A stretch of 64,000 bases of DNA from Trochalopteron elliotii. Lineage: Eukaryota > Chordata > Aves > Passeriformes > Leiothrichidae. The position numbers and the translations under genes were made by a program. The stretch lies in assembly GCA_024734555.1 (NCBI GenBank), contig JANPWX010000163.1, positions 782,918 through 846,917 of the forward strand, given 5' to 3'. Below the pieces are notes generated by a model, which saw only the letters and a list, made by a program, of their open reading frames with translations, was not told the origin of the DNA and did not search any database. The stretch's first letter is position 1. Every line of letters begins with the position of its first letter. This document shows, one piece after another, positions 25,336 through 38,200 of the stretch.

Positions 25336-28300
25336 CTGCGGATATAAACCAAGAGGGTTTAGTGGGCAAGCAAGGACTACAAAGGCTTTTGTTCCTCCCT
25401 GTGTCACCAGTTGGCACAGCATGTCGACCATGCCAAATGATCAGAACTGGTCAGGTGGCCATGGAGGTAGACTGCTCATGATCCCAAAATGTTGACTTCA
25501 CATAAGGGCTTTGGGAAGGGGTTTTAGCTGTGGAATCACCATGGGCTTTTCTATTTCTTTTGATTTTTCATTAGTCAAGACTGATAGAACCGTATCTTTC
25601 ATCTGGTAATGGCAGGAGACCCAGTCCATGGCTGCCATATGCTGACTTGGTTCTGAATATTGTTGACTTCCAAAGTGGACAGATGTAATTCAGTCAGCTG
25701 AGAAACAACTCCAGCTCTGGAGAGGAGAATGTAAAATTCAGGCTGGTTCAAGAGACAGCAGCTGACCTGCAATGAGAATGAAAGTGGGCAAATAAATCAT
25801 TGTGATGTCTGCCGACTCTGACCTGACCTTCATCAATCCCAACAGACTCATTCCGGATTATTTGCAAGATGACTTATTTCTAAAAAGCCACATGGCCACA
25901 TTTGCACAGTAGGAATTCACATCAGGACAATGCATTATGCAAACCCAGATACAAACCCTGTGCACAGATGCAGGGCAGGCCCTAAACTGGATACAGTACC
26001 ATTTGGGGTATGAAACCATATATGCTGCAGCAGTGCAAATGTTAACATGCACCTCTACTACATATCTGCTGCTGAAAGGCTACTTGAACAAATCTGGATA
26101 TGCTAGTGCAGTGTTCTTTGTGTTGCTCAACATCACAAAAGGAGAGTTTTCTCTGGGATTCCCTCCTTTGAGAGACAGGAAGTCTCACAGTTATCAATGG
26201 TTTCTGGCTAAAATGCAGGAGTCCTCTCTGTTCTTGCTTTCCCACTGTAAAAACTTTAATAATAGTAACTAAACTAGATGAATTATGTGCCTTTTCCTCC
26301 TTCTCATGTTGTGCAAGAAGAGAACCAAAAATCTATATTAATTAGGTTATATGGTAGGCTCATTTAGTTCTCTAAAACACTCAGAATACTATGGAGAGGA
26401 GCACAATGGAAATGCCCTGGAAGATGAGATAGATAGGTGTAATATCTGCGTGTCACTGGGATTAATAGAGTTTTTTAAATTGGGGTGGTTAAAGGAATCT
26501 GAAATGAGACCACAGTGTGCATTTTCTCTGAGCAATTATTCAAACTGCAGTTGAGAGCTCTGCCAAAGTTTTTGATCTGTCACTCCTGTGTCCTGACTTC
26601 CCACTGCTCATCCTTTGACAATTACAGAAACAAAAGCTTCTGGAAATCTCAGGACTGGGGCAGCACCATGACTTACATCAGACTGTCTGGGTAGGAGGAT
26701 GGCCAACTTTCTGTTGGGACTTTGAGGCTCTGAAGATAGAGGGAGCTAAGAAATGAGAGTGAATGGTTTCATTTGTAGTGTGCTATTGACTATTTGTCCT
26801 CATCCTACTGCTTTTTCAAGCACAGGTATGGAGGGGCTGGTTGTGGGAAAGTAAGATGTTGTGATAATTCCAGTTGATTCTAAGCTGTTTTAAGACAGAG
26901 CTTAGATTACCTTCCCAGGTCACCTCCAGAGCACCCCAGGGTTCTCCTTTGGGATTTATGACACCTCCAGGACATCCTTGATCTTTGGTTTCCAAAGTAC
27001 AAGGATTGTGAGACCAGATGGAGACTGTCCAGCCCCCTGTCCAGCCCAGGCTTCTCCTGGATGCTGATTTCAAGACATAGTAGAGCAGAGCATAAACCAA
27101 GATATGGAAAGCAATACCAGAGCCTGTGGTATGAGTGCAGGGTCCATCCTTGATTCCCTAGGAGAAAATCTATCTAGATCCTGGAATATTTCCAGGCATA
27201 AGAATGTTTGTGCTACCAAAATTCTCAAATGTTGTCCAGCACAGCTAACATGCTCCAGACAAGTCCCAAGCTCTGTTTGAGTGTTAACATGACCAGAAAA
27301 CATTTAAAGTATGCTGGCTGTGTGCAGCCACTTGGTTTTGCAGGTAAAGGCTATTTAATGCTATGGACATAAGCCACTCTGTGGTACCTGAGACCAGTGC
27401 TAGAGAATGAGACAGGCACTATTAATCCAGCAGAGCTCAATTCATTAGCTCTAGTACAATAAGGAACAAGAAAAATAACAACAAAAGGCTTTTGTTGAGG
27501 ACTTGGGCATGTTTGGGAGGGGCTTGCTTTCTTCTCCGATTAATTAGTGTTAACTACTTATCCTTGGCTGAATTCCTACTGACTCACTTTAGGTATTTCA
27601 AATACACCCTGTCCAATCTACCTCCCTTTTAAAAATAGCTTTTTTTCTAAAATCTGTTCATGCTTTGGACTTCTTAGTATTGATGACATTCACATTTTCT
27701 CTTTTGTTTCTTCCCAGTTTTAATACTCTGCCATATCTTCTGACTTCACTCTTTCTCACTGTTTCTAACCTTCCCTATCCTTAATTCCACCTGTTCCTAC
27801 AGATTGATCCATACTTATATACACTTTCATTTCCTTTTATGCTTCTTGGTTTTCCCCATTTCTTGTAATATTTTCTTTTGATTATTGTATTGCTTCCTAT
27901 AGTGGATTATTGCCTGTCACTCCTTTCATAATACCACCTTTTCATCTTGACCCCTCATTCCTTTCTATACTGATACTTTTCCTTCATTATTACAGTTATT
28001 TAATACTAGAAAAGTTTGCAGAAATATTCCTTATACTTCCCTTTGATAATAACAATAGTCCTTTACCTTATCATTGTTTCTTGTGCTTTAACCAGGTCTG
28101 GCTGTAAACAGCAGTATAAAAAGAACAATAAGATGGTGATGGTATAGAAAAGTCCAAATCATAGTAATGATGTGATACGTGAACACTGTGTATGTGGTAT
28201 TTAAGTCTAACATGCACTCTGGTAAAAACTGATCCACAAGCATTCTCTTGATTTGACCATTAGACTCCCAAAATTCCCTTTGATTTCAATGTGACACCAT

Positions 28301-31300
28301 ATGGATGGACCTTCAGGTCTATGTACAGTCCAAACAGACCTCCAGGAAGAATCTGGAGTCTGGGAAGGATGACTCATAGTAGAGGACCTTAGATCATAAA
28401 TTTCTTTATCTGTAAACATGAAGCTGCATGCATGAAAACTCAAATAACTTCTAATCATGGCTTAATCAGGGCACATCAGGGCATATTTAATTGTAACATC
28501 AATAAGCTGCTGCACACCAGGAATATCTGAAAATATGTGTTTTGTTCCTTTTCCTTTTTCTGTAAAATGCATTTGAAAGCAATAAATACTTCCTGAAATT
28601 CAGGACTATTTCCATATAAATAGTTTTTAGAGAAAGTTGTTAGGTATGAGAAATAAAGCAGATTTGACAAGTTTCCCTGATCAGTAGGAGCCAGATTATT
28701 GCTGTCCAGTTCATCCTGGCTGATATGAAGTCTTCTGGCACTGGAAGATTTATATTCTCTTTAATATTTTTCAGCATAAATACTGTCCAAGCAGGATGAA
28801 GCCCGCACAGCACGAACAAAGAACATGCTATATTTAAGAGGTCATGTCTGACTTTGAACATATGGTAACGATTCCTGAAGTCAGAAATAAAATGTAATAC
28901 TTGTAATATGGCATGTAATACTTTCTGTACTCCACCAAATTACCAGGGAGACAGATTGTGCTTTTCTGAGTATACTGACAAATGTCCCTCCTCATTATGA
29001 TTTTGCCCTTTTTGTATTACCATATCGTTATTCTCTTTCTTTTGTACTCCAGTGTGCAATTTAGATGACTGCATTCTTTGGCAACATTAAATATTTTCAG
29101 GATTGCTTAGAAAATTATCAGATATTTATTGTTCTTCAGACAATATGAATTCATCAGTAGAAATATATACCTCAGGGAGAGCCACCCATTGCATTTAGCC
29201 AAACCAGCCAACCATTCCAAAGGCAATAAAATAGCATTTCGCACCAGGAATAAACTGTGACATTTCCTTCTAATGAGGTTTCCAAGCTGAATCTTGTTGG
29301 CAGTCCTTTTACATTTGTGATGCTAGTAATGTGGGGACCTGAGTAGGAACCTGATGTTAATAATTAGTTCCTGATTTCTTTTTATAATCTTTTCCTATAC
29401 GATTTTAGCACAGAAGCACACTTCCCTTGGGCTTCTTATTGTTTGGGGCAGGGCATTTTTGTGTGGCCATAGTAGAGGTGGATCCTTAGCCAAGATGATG
29501 AACAAACAGGACCCATGAGCTTGTGCCTGAAAAATAGAAAATGAGAAGGCCCACATACCACAATCTATGTGTATTTATTTTCACAAAGGAAGAGAAAACT
29601 GTTCTTTCTAGATGGCAGCTCCCCACACAGCTCCAACTCAGTGGCCAATGCTCCTGAAAAACCCTCTGCATCTGCAGGGACATATCTGTTGCCCCTCTAC
29701 CACTGGCTTGTACCTTCCTCATGGCAGCATCACCCTTTCCCATCCTTCCCTTTGTTGTGAAGCAGCACCAGCTGGGAGAAACCATGAGATGTAGAAAGAC
29801 AAGAGCCTTCCAGTTTTCCAGGGATTCCTCTTCTTTTCAGTGACGAACCAGCGACTCGACTCCATACGGAAGGAAATGAGAAATGGTTACAGTTCAGGCC
29901 AGAGAAAACATGATCAGAGGAAAGATAATTCCCACCACCACAAGAAAGGTTGGGAGAATTTATTTGGCAGGCATCAATACAGGAGAACACGTCAGATGGT
30001 TGGGGTGGTCCCTCCTGGTAGTCAAAACCTATTAAACCTTTGCATGTCCCCCCAAACCTGGGAAAGGAGGAGGTCTCAGCAGGCAATTAATTGAGTCCAC
30101 TGCTTGAGAGAGGAAGTGGGACTCAAATTGTGTGGTTTCTTTTTTTATTTCAAATGAAGAAACCTAATTAAAATGATAGGAATTTCCTGGGGAAATTCTC
30201 AGCCTTTTCATTTTTTTAAGAGCCTTTGTATTACAAAAGGTGTTTGAAGTCCTTGAATTTTTACCCTTTAGCCACCTTTAATCTAATTCATAATCTCTTA
30301 ATAGCCTTAATTGAGTTCTGAATACTTTAAATTATTAAACATCTTTGGGGGATTATGATTTCTATTTCTGATTATACAAAATAGTACCAATTGCCCAACA
30401 ACATCCCCTCCCCCTCCTCATTTATGTCAAATAAAACTACCAGTGATGTAAGGCACGTGAGGCCAGGATATTTGCATTTGAAACACTTTAAAAGACTTGT
30501 GCTTTCAAGCAGGTTGAAGAAGATGAGCGATAAAGAAATGAGGGAACAACATCCCAATGTAGGTCCTAAGTCATTGGAGGCTCATTGTCTTTTTGTCACC
30601 TTTGCTGCATAGGTAGGGGCTACCCCTGGAGCAAGCAGTGGCCAGTTGCCAGGGGACAGTGGGCCATGCAGACCCCCAAGGCACAGGCAAGAGAGCCACC
30701 TGCTTTTCTCAGCTGGGATGGGCCTTCTTCCCATCCCCATGCCTCTCCATATCCCCATGCTCCCACTGTCAGGGACAACTGCTCAGATTTAGACCCCAGT
30801 CTAAACCAGTTTGGATCTTCAACTACAACGAAGGCCCTTTGCTCCTCTAAACTTTCTTATCTGTCCCATGTCTGCCCTTCTCAGAGGCTTACTACCTTAC
30901 TGTGCCTCTGATCATGAACCTTCCTCTTCCTCCTTTGCTTGCCCATGGCCCCTGGAACCAAGGCTATTTGTTATTTCCCTCCCCCTAAACGTCTTCCCCC
31001 CTTCCCCTTGGAAGATGCCAGCCCTGGCTGGGGCAGCAGCCCTCGCCCTGCTGAGGCACCAGGGCAGGCACCACTCTGAAGGCAAAAAGGCTCTGGGGAG
31101 CAGAGCACTGACAGCTTCTCCCCACAAGAAGAGCAACTTGCTTTACACCTTGCTGCAAGCTGTGGAATAAAATACTCTCTTAGAATGCAGATATGGCATC
31201 TAAAGCAGAGATTTGAAGCCTGAGCTAGTACCAGTGGAAAAGCTCAATTCTTATCAGTTAAAGTGCTATTTGTAAAAAATAAGGAATTTATTTGCTATCG

Positions 31301-34040
31301 AAAGACAATATTAATGTGAATAAAGTATTAGCTTTTTTCCACTTTGCTTGGTTTTTTTTTTAATTTTACTTCAACTGTTTTTATTAGACCTCAGTTTTAG
31401 TTACTGTTAATTTGCTTCCACTTGTTTTCATCTCCCACCTAAGAAACAGCTTTAATATCCAGCACCAGAAACAAAATCTTGAGAGAGCTAAATTTGTTTC
31501 CCTAACTTCAGGGCAAGATTTCAAATCATCATTTCTGAGCATCTTGCATGTTTTCTAGACACCCTAGCAGAAAAGTCCATGAAGTTTCTGAGGAACCCAC
31601 AGTTGTGCATGTAACTCATCACTGACACTCATTGTAGAGTCTGGCTTTATATATATATAAAACAAATGACTATTCAGTGTATTATTCTAACTAGTGTTAG
31701 AACCTGGATCTAGCTGCCACCATTATTCAGGATGAGCAGTGCTCTGCTTCAGTTGTCCTATTGATTAAATATGCACAAAAAGTACATTATTAGATAGACT
31801 TAACTATTTACTGGTATTATTTTCAATCTGTATTGCTGTAGCAGCTATGATTGCCAGCTGAGCTCTAGGAAGGTTGTTTTTTTGATAATGTACCATGACA
31901 GAAAAGCAGTATCCTCTGTGAGCTTGCATTTTGAGGTGCTGATCCAGGAGGTATGTGTGCTCAAACTTATCTGCTGAAGCTGTCCATCCATATCCATGGC
32001 TGGTCAGAGAATAGATATCTAAGAATATATGTAGTTTTATACTTCTGAGTTCAGACTTAAAGCTCATTTTTAAACTTATTCATGTTCTTTTTATTTTTCT
32101 TTTCATATTGAATTTTATTGTGTACTTACTTTTACATTTACTACCTAATAAATGCTTTCCTAACAAGAACATGTATATTTAGACATATTTTTAAACATAA
32201 TAAGTTTTTATGCACTATATGGATCAGAGTAATTCTAAAAGATGAGTTAAGACATAATTCTGTAGTTCAGTGTCTCTGCAGGAGACTGTCCCATGTGCTT
32301 TACGTAAAAGGCCCGATTCATACAAGTGTGATAGCAAGATGAAGGCCACTAAACTGAAAGATTAAAACAGCCAAAAGACGTTGGTTAAGGCATTTTGGCT
32401 GAAACACTTTAGTTTTAGAAGGTCAGCATAAAAAGTCATTCAGCTCTCTTTCTTACCCTAGAAAGAGAGAACAATAATAAAATCAGACAGCAATAAATCT
32501 AGAGCAAATTAAAAAAAAAACCACAAAAAATTTTATGTAGCACATGTCCTGACTATAGAATTCATTGCTGTAATAGGTCACCAAGTTAAATACCATGGAT
32601 GGATAATTTTATCATTACTCCTGAGCCAAGTCCTCCCTACCACAGTCAAGCCAACAATCCTCAGTGAAACTGAAACAAGATCTAAGTAAAATAGTGGGAT
32701 TTACCCCAGCATTTATGATATGGCTGTGCTCTGTGAGAAGAACAATAAAGGTAATTAGATTCCATGCTCAGCACTTCATCTGTTTACTGAAGTGGAAGAG
32801 TGAACTCCCTTTTACCACCCCATAATTTCATACAACCTCCGTAAAGGGGCTTTAAAAGTAATAGATACTGACCATGGGGACAGTCCTGGGTCACAGATGC
32901 ATTACTGAAAAACTTGCTGTAGCTACAAATTATGCTGGCAAGCTACAGGAATCCCAGGGCATGCATAATTATGAATTATAGGATTACATACATATTTACT
33001 GAGAACCTACTTCCCCTGTCCTCACCTACAAAGAACTTTTCTACCCAATGAGAATTACATGATGATGTTATGAATTACATGCCAGGCTTCAGTCTGATCT
33101 TGCATATTTATACTGTTAAACCTTTCAAACTACTGGTTTCTAATTAAAATTACGACATCCTCTTTCAACAACAATAACTCAGTATATAAGAATCCTGCAT
33201 ACCTTTCAAACGTTTCACAATGAAAAGAGTCAAGCCTTAGTTTGCAAGTGAGTTTATTGTTTCTGTGGCTTTAAGTAACACAACCTCTTTAAAAGCAGAC
33301 AGCCTCATCAGTGTGCTGGCAGGAATGCGACACAGGAGACACGAGTCTAGAGCTAAATTCGAGGAAAATTACAGTGTGCAAGTCCCAGTTTTCAGTAAAA
33401 AGAAGATTCTTCTCGAAGATAAATATGTACAACCTTTAAAGTGAAAGCCAAATCTACCTAACACTGGTGGGGAAGCCCTTCCTGGGTCTCCAGGGAGAGG
33501 TGTTACCAACCCTATGGGTGCTTTACTGCCCCTCATCACTACTACTTCAGCGTCACATATCAAAGTGGGAAAGCTTCTGGAGTTACCCATACGGCACAAA
33601 GGAATTGATTCCTTTGCTATTACCTCTTCAGGGCTGAGGGAATCCTCTTTATTCCTCACATACAGATATTAAATGTCAGTATCAGCACTCGGCATTCAGT
33701 AGCCAACACTGTCAGAGGGAACATATCGATGGTTTTTGCCTCAGCCTTGGCAGGAGAAGCAGGGTGAATGCAAATGCAGGCAAAGCCATACACTGGCCAA
33801 CTTACCAGCAGGAAAATAACCTTTAGCACTATCCTCTGCCTGGAGCTCTAGAGGGAGATGCCACCTACTCAGACCAGAGGCTTCTAGGAAGGGTGCCACA
33901 GCCATCCTAGGAGGAATCCTTCTGCACTTGGGAAGGGTTCCTACTAAAAGACACTGTGCTACAGGGCCCACGGGATTTGCCTTTTTTGGGGTAACTTCCA
34001 GGATGATGCATCCTGGGGAGACAGAATGAGGAGAAAATGA
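25336..34040. other. Long non-coding stretch left of the CpG island
   Basis: Nearly 9 kb of mostly AT-rich DNA. The part 30600-31170 is GC-richer and ends in GGAATAAAATAC, a polyadenylation-like word, but it shows no recognisable protein. A short TATATATATATA tract lies near 31651. No named repeat family is seen. The plus strand has a mild A and C excess. Confidence 0.5.
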
Positions 34041-34398
34041 AGAGCTCCAGCAATGACGACCCGCTGCAGGGATGGTGGATTTTCACACCTGCAGCCTCCA
34101 TCCGTTCGTGGTGCAACCCACAGGACAGGGAGGTCAGACGAGCACCGGCGGTGCTCTCTGCGTGTTCTAGTCGCCAGGCTCCAACCCCCATTCTGCTGGG
34201 CTGATTTCGCTCCAGTTTGCTCCATTGCCGCACCCTCGGAGTGAGGTGGGCAAACAACAAGGAGCAGCTCCTCTCCTCTCTCCCCCCTGCCCGGGCCGCC
34301 CGCAGACCGCGGGCAAATGCCGCCACCCCATCGGTGCTGCTGGCACGGCTCCCTCGGGGCGCCCGGCGACACCGTCCATCATTGCCGTTTCACTCTTT

Positions 34399-34450
34399 CT
34401 CTCTCTCTCTCTCTCAAAAAAAAAAAAAAAAAAAAAGAAAGAAAAAAAAA
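34399..34450 (+). repeat. (TC)n microsatellite followed by A21 and A-rich tract
   Basis: An alternating TC run (34399-34415) is joined directly to 21 A (34416-34436) and then GAAAGAAAAAAAAA. The junction of an all-pyrimidine with an all-purine tract inside a CpG island is unusual. It lies just upstream of the E2F-like and GC-box words. Confidence 0.92.
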
Positions 34451-34455
34451 TTACT

Positions 34456-34465
34456 TTTCCCGCCC
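34456..34465 (+). promoter_or_regulatory. Overlapping E2F-like site and GC box
   Basis: TTTCCCGCCC combines the E2F consensus TTTSSCGC (34456-34463) with the Sp1-type core CCGCCC (34460-34465). It lies in the CpG island, about 190 bases from the gap. Short motifs like these occur by chance in GC-rich DNA, so only the context supports it. Confidence 0.35.
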
Positions 34466-34651
34466 ACGGAGCGATGCTTAATTCAGGGGAAATAAAATCC
34501 AACAAACCCACACCCCAAGCGCCAGCTCGGTGCCGCTGGCTGCGCTCCCCCGCTGCCCGGCCCCCTGGGAGCAGGTGCTCGGCGCTGCCGCCGCCCCAGA
34601 CCCCCCTCCCGCCGGCGGCGGCACCTTGCGAGTCATCCCGGCTCCCCCCCC

Positions 34652-35036
34652 NNNNNNNNNNNNNNNNNNNNNNNNNNNNNNNNNNNNNNNNNNNNNNNNN
34701 NNNNNNNNNNNNNNNNNNNNNNNNNNNNNNNNNNNNNNNNNNNNNNNNNNNNNNNNNNNNNNNNNNNNNNNNNNNNNNNNNNNNNNNNNNNNNNNNNNNN
34801 NNNNNNNNNNNNNNNNNNNNNNNNNNNNNNNNNNNNNNNNNNNNNNNNNNNNNNNNNNNNNNNNNNNNNNNNNNNNNNNNNNNNNNNNNNNNNNNNNNNN
34901 NNNNNNNNNNNNNNNNNNNNNNNNNNNNNNNNNNNNNNNNNNNNNNNNNNNNNNNNNNNNNNNNNNNNNNNNNNNNNNNNNNNNNNNNNNNNNNNNNNNN
35001 NNNNNNNNNNNNNNNNNNNNNNNNNNNNNNNNNNNN
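34652..35036. other. Assembly gap (385 N)
   Basis: A run of 385 N flanked by C-rich sequence on both sides (a C9 run before it, TCCCCCCCC after it). Gaps at extremely GC-rich promoter cores are a known dropout of short-read bird assemblies. The true length may differ from 385. Confidence 0.98.
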
Positions 35037-35250
35037 TCCCCCCCTGCCGGGGAGCCGCCGTGCCGGGAGAGGGCCTCCTCCGGCCGGGCCGGGGGCTCCC
35101 CGCGTCAGGCGGTGGTCGTCCCCCTCCCCGGGGGCTACACTTCAAGATCCGTGATTGAAGGGAGCACGAACAGGCTGGGCTCTGTGCTGAGTGTGGTTGT
35201 TCCTGCTGCGCTTCTTCCACTCGCTCACCTGTCCTCCCCTCGAATAAACG

Positions 35251-38200
35251 CTGATGGAAATAAAATTCGGACCTTTTGGAAACACTTTTCTTTTATTCTG
35301 TGTGCATGCCATTGTGACATGGCTTTAATGCTGTAATGTGAAAAGGTATTTTGTTGTGTGGTTCTTTGTGTGTGGGTTTTCGTGGTTTTTTTCGTAGTAC
35401 CTTTAAGTTAGGCTGCAGCTGTGTTTTGAATAAATCACCATCTAGTGTTATATATCTTTTTATAAAGATAGAATGACCAGACGGGTACAAGTTTTGAACA
35501 ACTGCTGCATTGTGGGAGTTCTTTATAACATGCTATGTGCTACCAATGTGACAGTTTCATCATCCTTAAAATTTCAGGCATATAGCATATGTTTTCAGTT
35601 ATTCAATCCTGGCATTTATAGCTGGCGAGTTATAATTGTATTTAGTAACATGTATAGTTTAGCAGCTTCGGAAGTATTCTCACTCTATAGAATAATAATC
35701 AAAAAGAATGATGTAATATTTCATACCCTGAGAAAGAAGTAAATATTAATAAAAAACTTGAAGGAGCTACAGATGATCAGTATTAAGAGCAAACCATTTT
35801 CAACTTCAAAATATTTTTTGCAGCAATTTAGCTTCTGAGAGTTGTACTTTAAAATAAAAATACTGTGTAGAACTTTTTTCTAATCAGCATCTGAGATACC
35901 TTCCCTATGATTTAGGGAAGGCATAAAAATAATGAATTTGCAGATAATGCATTTTTAACACACCTAAAAATGTAATACATCAAATGCTTTTCATAAATGA
36001 CAGGTGAAGTGCATTGTATACTCTGCTTTTGTATTACATTTTTATAAAATCAGTAATTTGAAAAGAACGGGCTAAATGGTACCATTAGAAATTGTGCTGC
36101 TGGATAAGGGTTTGTAGTTAAAAACCTGGGACTAGCACTCAGAGCTGTAAATCTTTTAGAAATAATCATGTAAACTTTACAAAAAAAAAAGTTATTGCAG
36201 TCGTACTCACTTTCTGGAATATGAAGCCTGCTTTTTAGTGTTTAACCTGTTTTTCTTGGCCGGAATATTTGATTGTTTCTCTGGAGGACTTTCATTTTTA
36301 CAGAGTGACCGCATATATATGTTGCTTCGTGCTTCCGTTTCTTCATTTTGTATTCTGTGTAGCTACGTGAATCTTCACTTAGGTGGTGCAAGGAGATAAA
36401 GCACCTGCCTGTGACTAGCACTCTTGGAGGAAAACCACCTAGGTAGCCACTCTAGTTTCAAAAGCTGAGCCTGGAAACGAGTATGACCAGTAGCTGGGGG
36501 CAGGTTTGCTCCTGCCTGATGGGTCACACCTTGCTGAGTTTGAAGGAAGGATGGTGGTGGATAAGGGCAAGGGGGCTTTGCTGCAGCAACTTTGTTTTCC
36601 TTACTTATAATGTGTGGTGTTACAAACATTGGTATTGAAATCCATGTGAAAAAATGATCTTCTAATGCTTTAAATGCATTGTTTCCTGCAAATTCTGTTT
36701 CTGGAAGTCCCCAAAATAGCTCATTTGTGTTTTAAGAGGTACCCAGGACAGTTTGAGTAAAACATGAATGTGTCTGTCATGAAAAGTTTGGGAGGAGTAC
36801 AGCAGTGGTCTTTGCATTAGCAGCAGTCAAGTCTGGCTTGCATAAATTACATTAAACTTCAAAATGTGAGAATATTTTGCTGACTTACTGGGGGTTATTT
36901 TACAAAATTATAAATATTGAACTTGGTTTTAGCCTCTTCCTTGAAGTGGTTGCTGTGTCATTTGCCTGCTCAGGGCAGCTCTGTAAAGAGAATTCTTCCA
37001 AATAGATTTTGATGTTCAAAGCAAAATCTTTCCTGAAAAAGGAAAATCCTACTGTTCACCATTGTTTACAGTTATCTGAAAGTAAGGGGAAATGAAACAC
37101 TTTGGATTTTATTGCCCTCAGTGTTTTTGTGATGGTCTTGTTGGTATGACCTGAACATTTGCAGTAAAAGGCCTCATCTGGAATTCTTTATTTAGGTAGA
37201 AGAACCATTACCTCGGTGGCATTTTGCTCGGAGTAGTGATAAAGCATTGGGCCTGAAATTACAAGATGTGGAAAATGAACATGGGGAAAGTATTTCCAGT
37301 CAAAGGGGTTAGATAAAAGTGCCAAGCTCTGGGCTTTATGTATTTGTAGGGAACAGGCTCAAGACTGAGTATTCATGGAATAAATGCAGTTTCTCCAGTA
37401 TCTTGTCAGTTTTTAATTCCTTGACATACATATTGTCTGTGGATCCCTGTAATGGCCTAATGCCAATGCTGCTGAGCTACAGAGCTGTACCTGGAATTGG
37501 TTATACACATAAGTAACTATCTAAATTTTGATTGTGGAAATGTGTACAATAAGAAGTTGTGGACCAAAGTACTTGTTAAAACTTTGCACATGAGAGGGAA
37601 AAAGTGAGGGGAGCCTATGTCAGCATCTGATTTTTCTAGGGTTTAAAATGAACCCAGAAGAGTAACTGTCACAGAGCTGGAAAAAGCATAGATGGATTAG
37701 CTCATCTCTCCCACAGGATGGCATATTGTACATGGAGCATAAAATGAGTATTTAAATTGATTCAAACAATGTATTATTGTGCTTTTCATATATTTAGCAC
37801 TAATTTTAAAGGTCTTGCATGGATTAGTGAGATTAAAGTGTGTCAGCCACCTCCTCTGCCTCCCCTCTAGAGGACCTGTGTGGATTCCACTGCCGTATCT
37901 CAAGGCATTGACACATTACGTAGGCAAGCGTCGTTGAACGTCATGGCTTTCACTCGCTCAGGAGGGGAACATGCCAGATGTGTTTTAGATTTCTGAGGCT
38001 CTGAGAATGCTTAAAGACACTCAAGTTACTTAGCAAACATTAGGGTGTTTTTAACTGGGTCTTTTAATCTAACTTCTTTGGTCTGAGGTTATGGATGATT
38101 GCTGTATTTTGATAAGGGTTTGCTGCTTTTAACAGTATTCTAATTTTAATTCAGTACCAATCTCTCAATGGCAGAATCTGTTCCAAAAGGCAGTCCACAT

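Larger units (their letters stand above)
34041..35250. promoter_or_regulatory. CpG island, probable (bidirectional) promoter
   Basis: CpG is scarce in the window except here. By hand count there are about 45 CpGs in 34040-34651 and about 18 in 35037-35250, with the unsequenced gap between them. GC content rises sharply toward the gap on both sides. Such islands mark promoters of broadly expressed or developmental genes in vertebrates. No TATA box is obvious. GC-box cores (CCGCCC) lie at 34296-34301 and 34460-34465, and an E2F-like TTTCCCGC at 34456-34463. The transcription start(s) and first exon(s) may lie partly or wholly in the gap. Which gene or genes it serves cannot be told from the visible sequence. 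Confidence 0.85.

Noticed and set aside
34225..35336. Long frames of 195-309 codons across the CpG island
   Set aside because: They are open only because they read through 385 unknown bases and GC-rich flanks.
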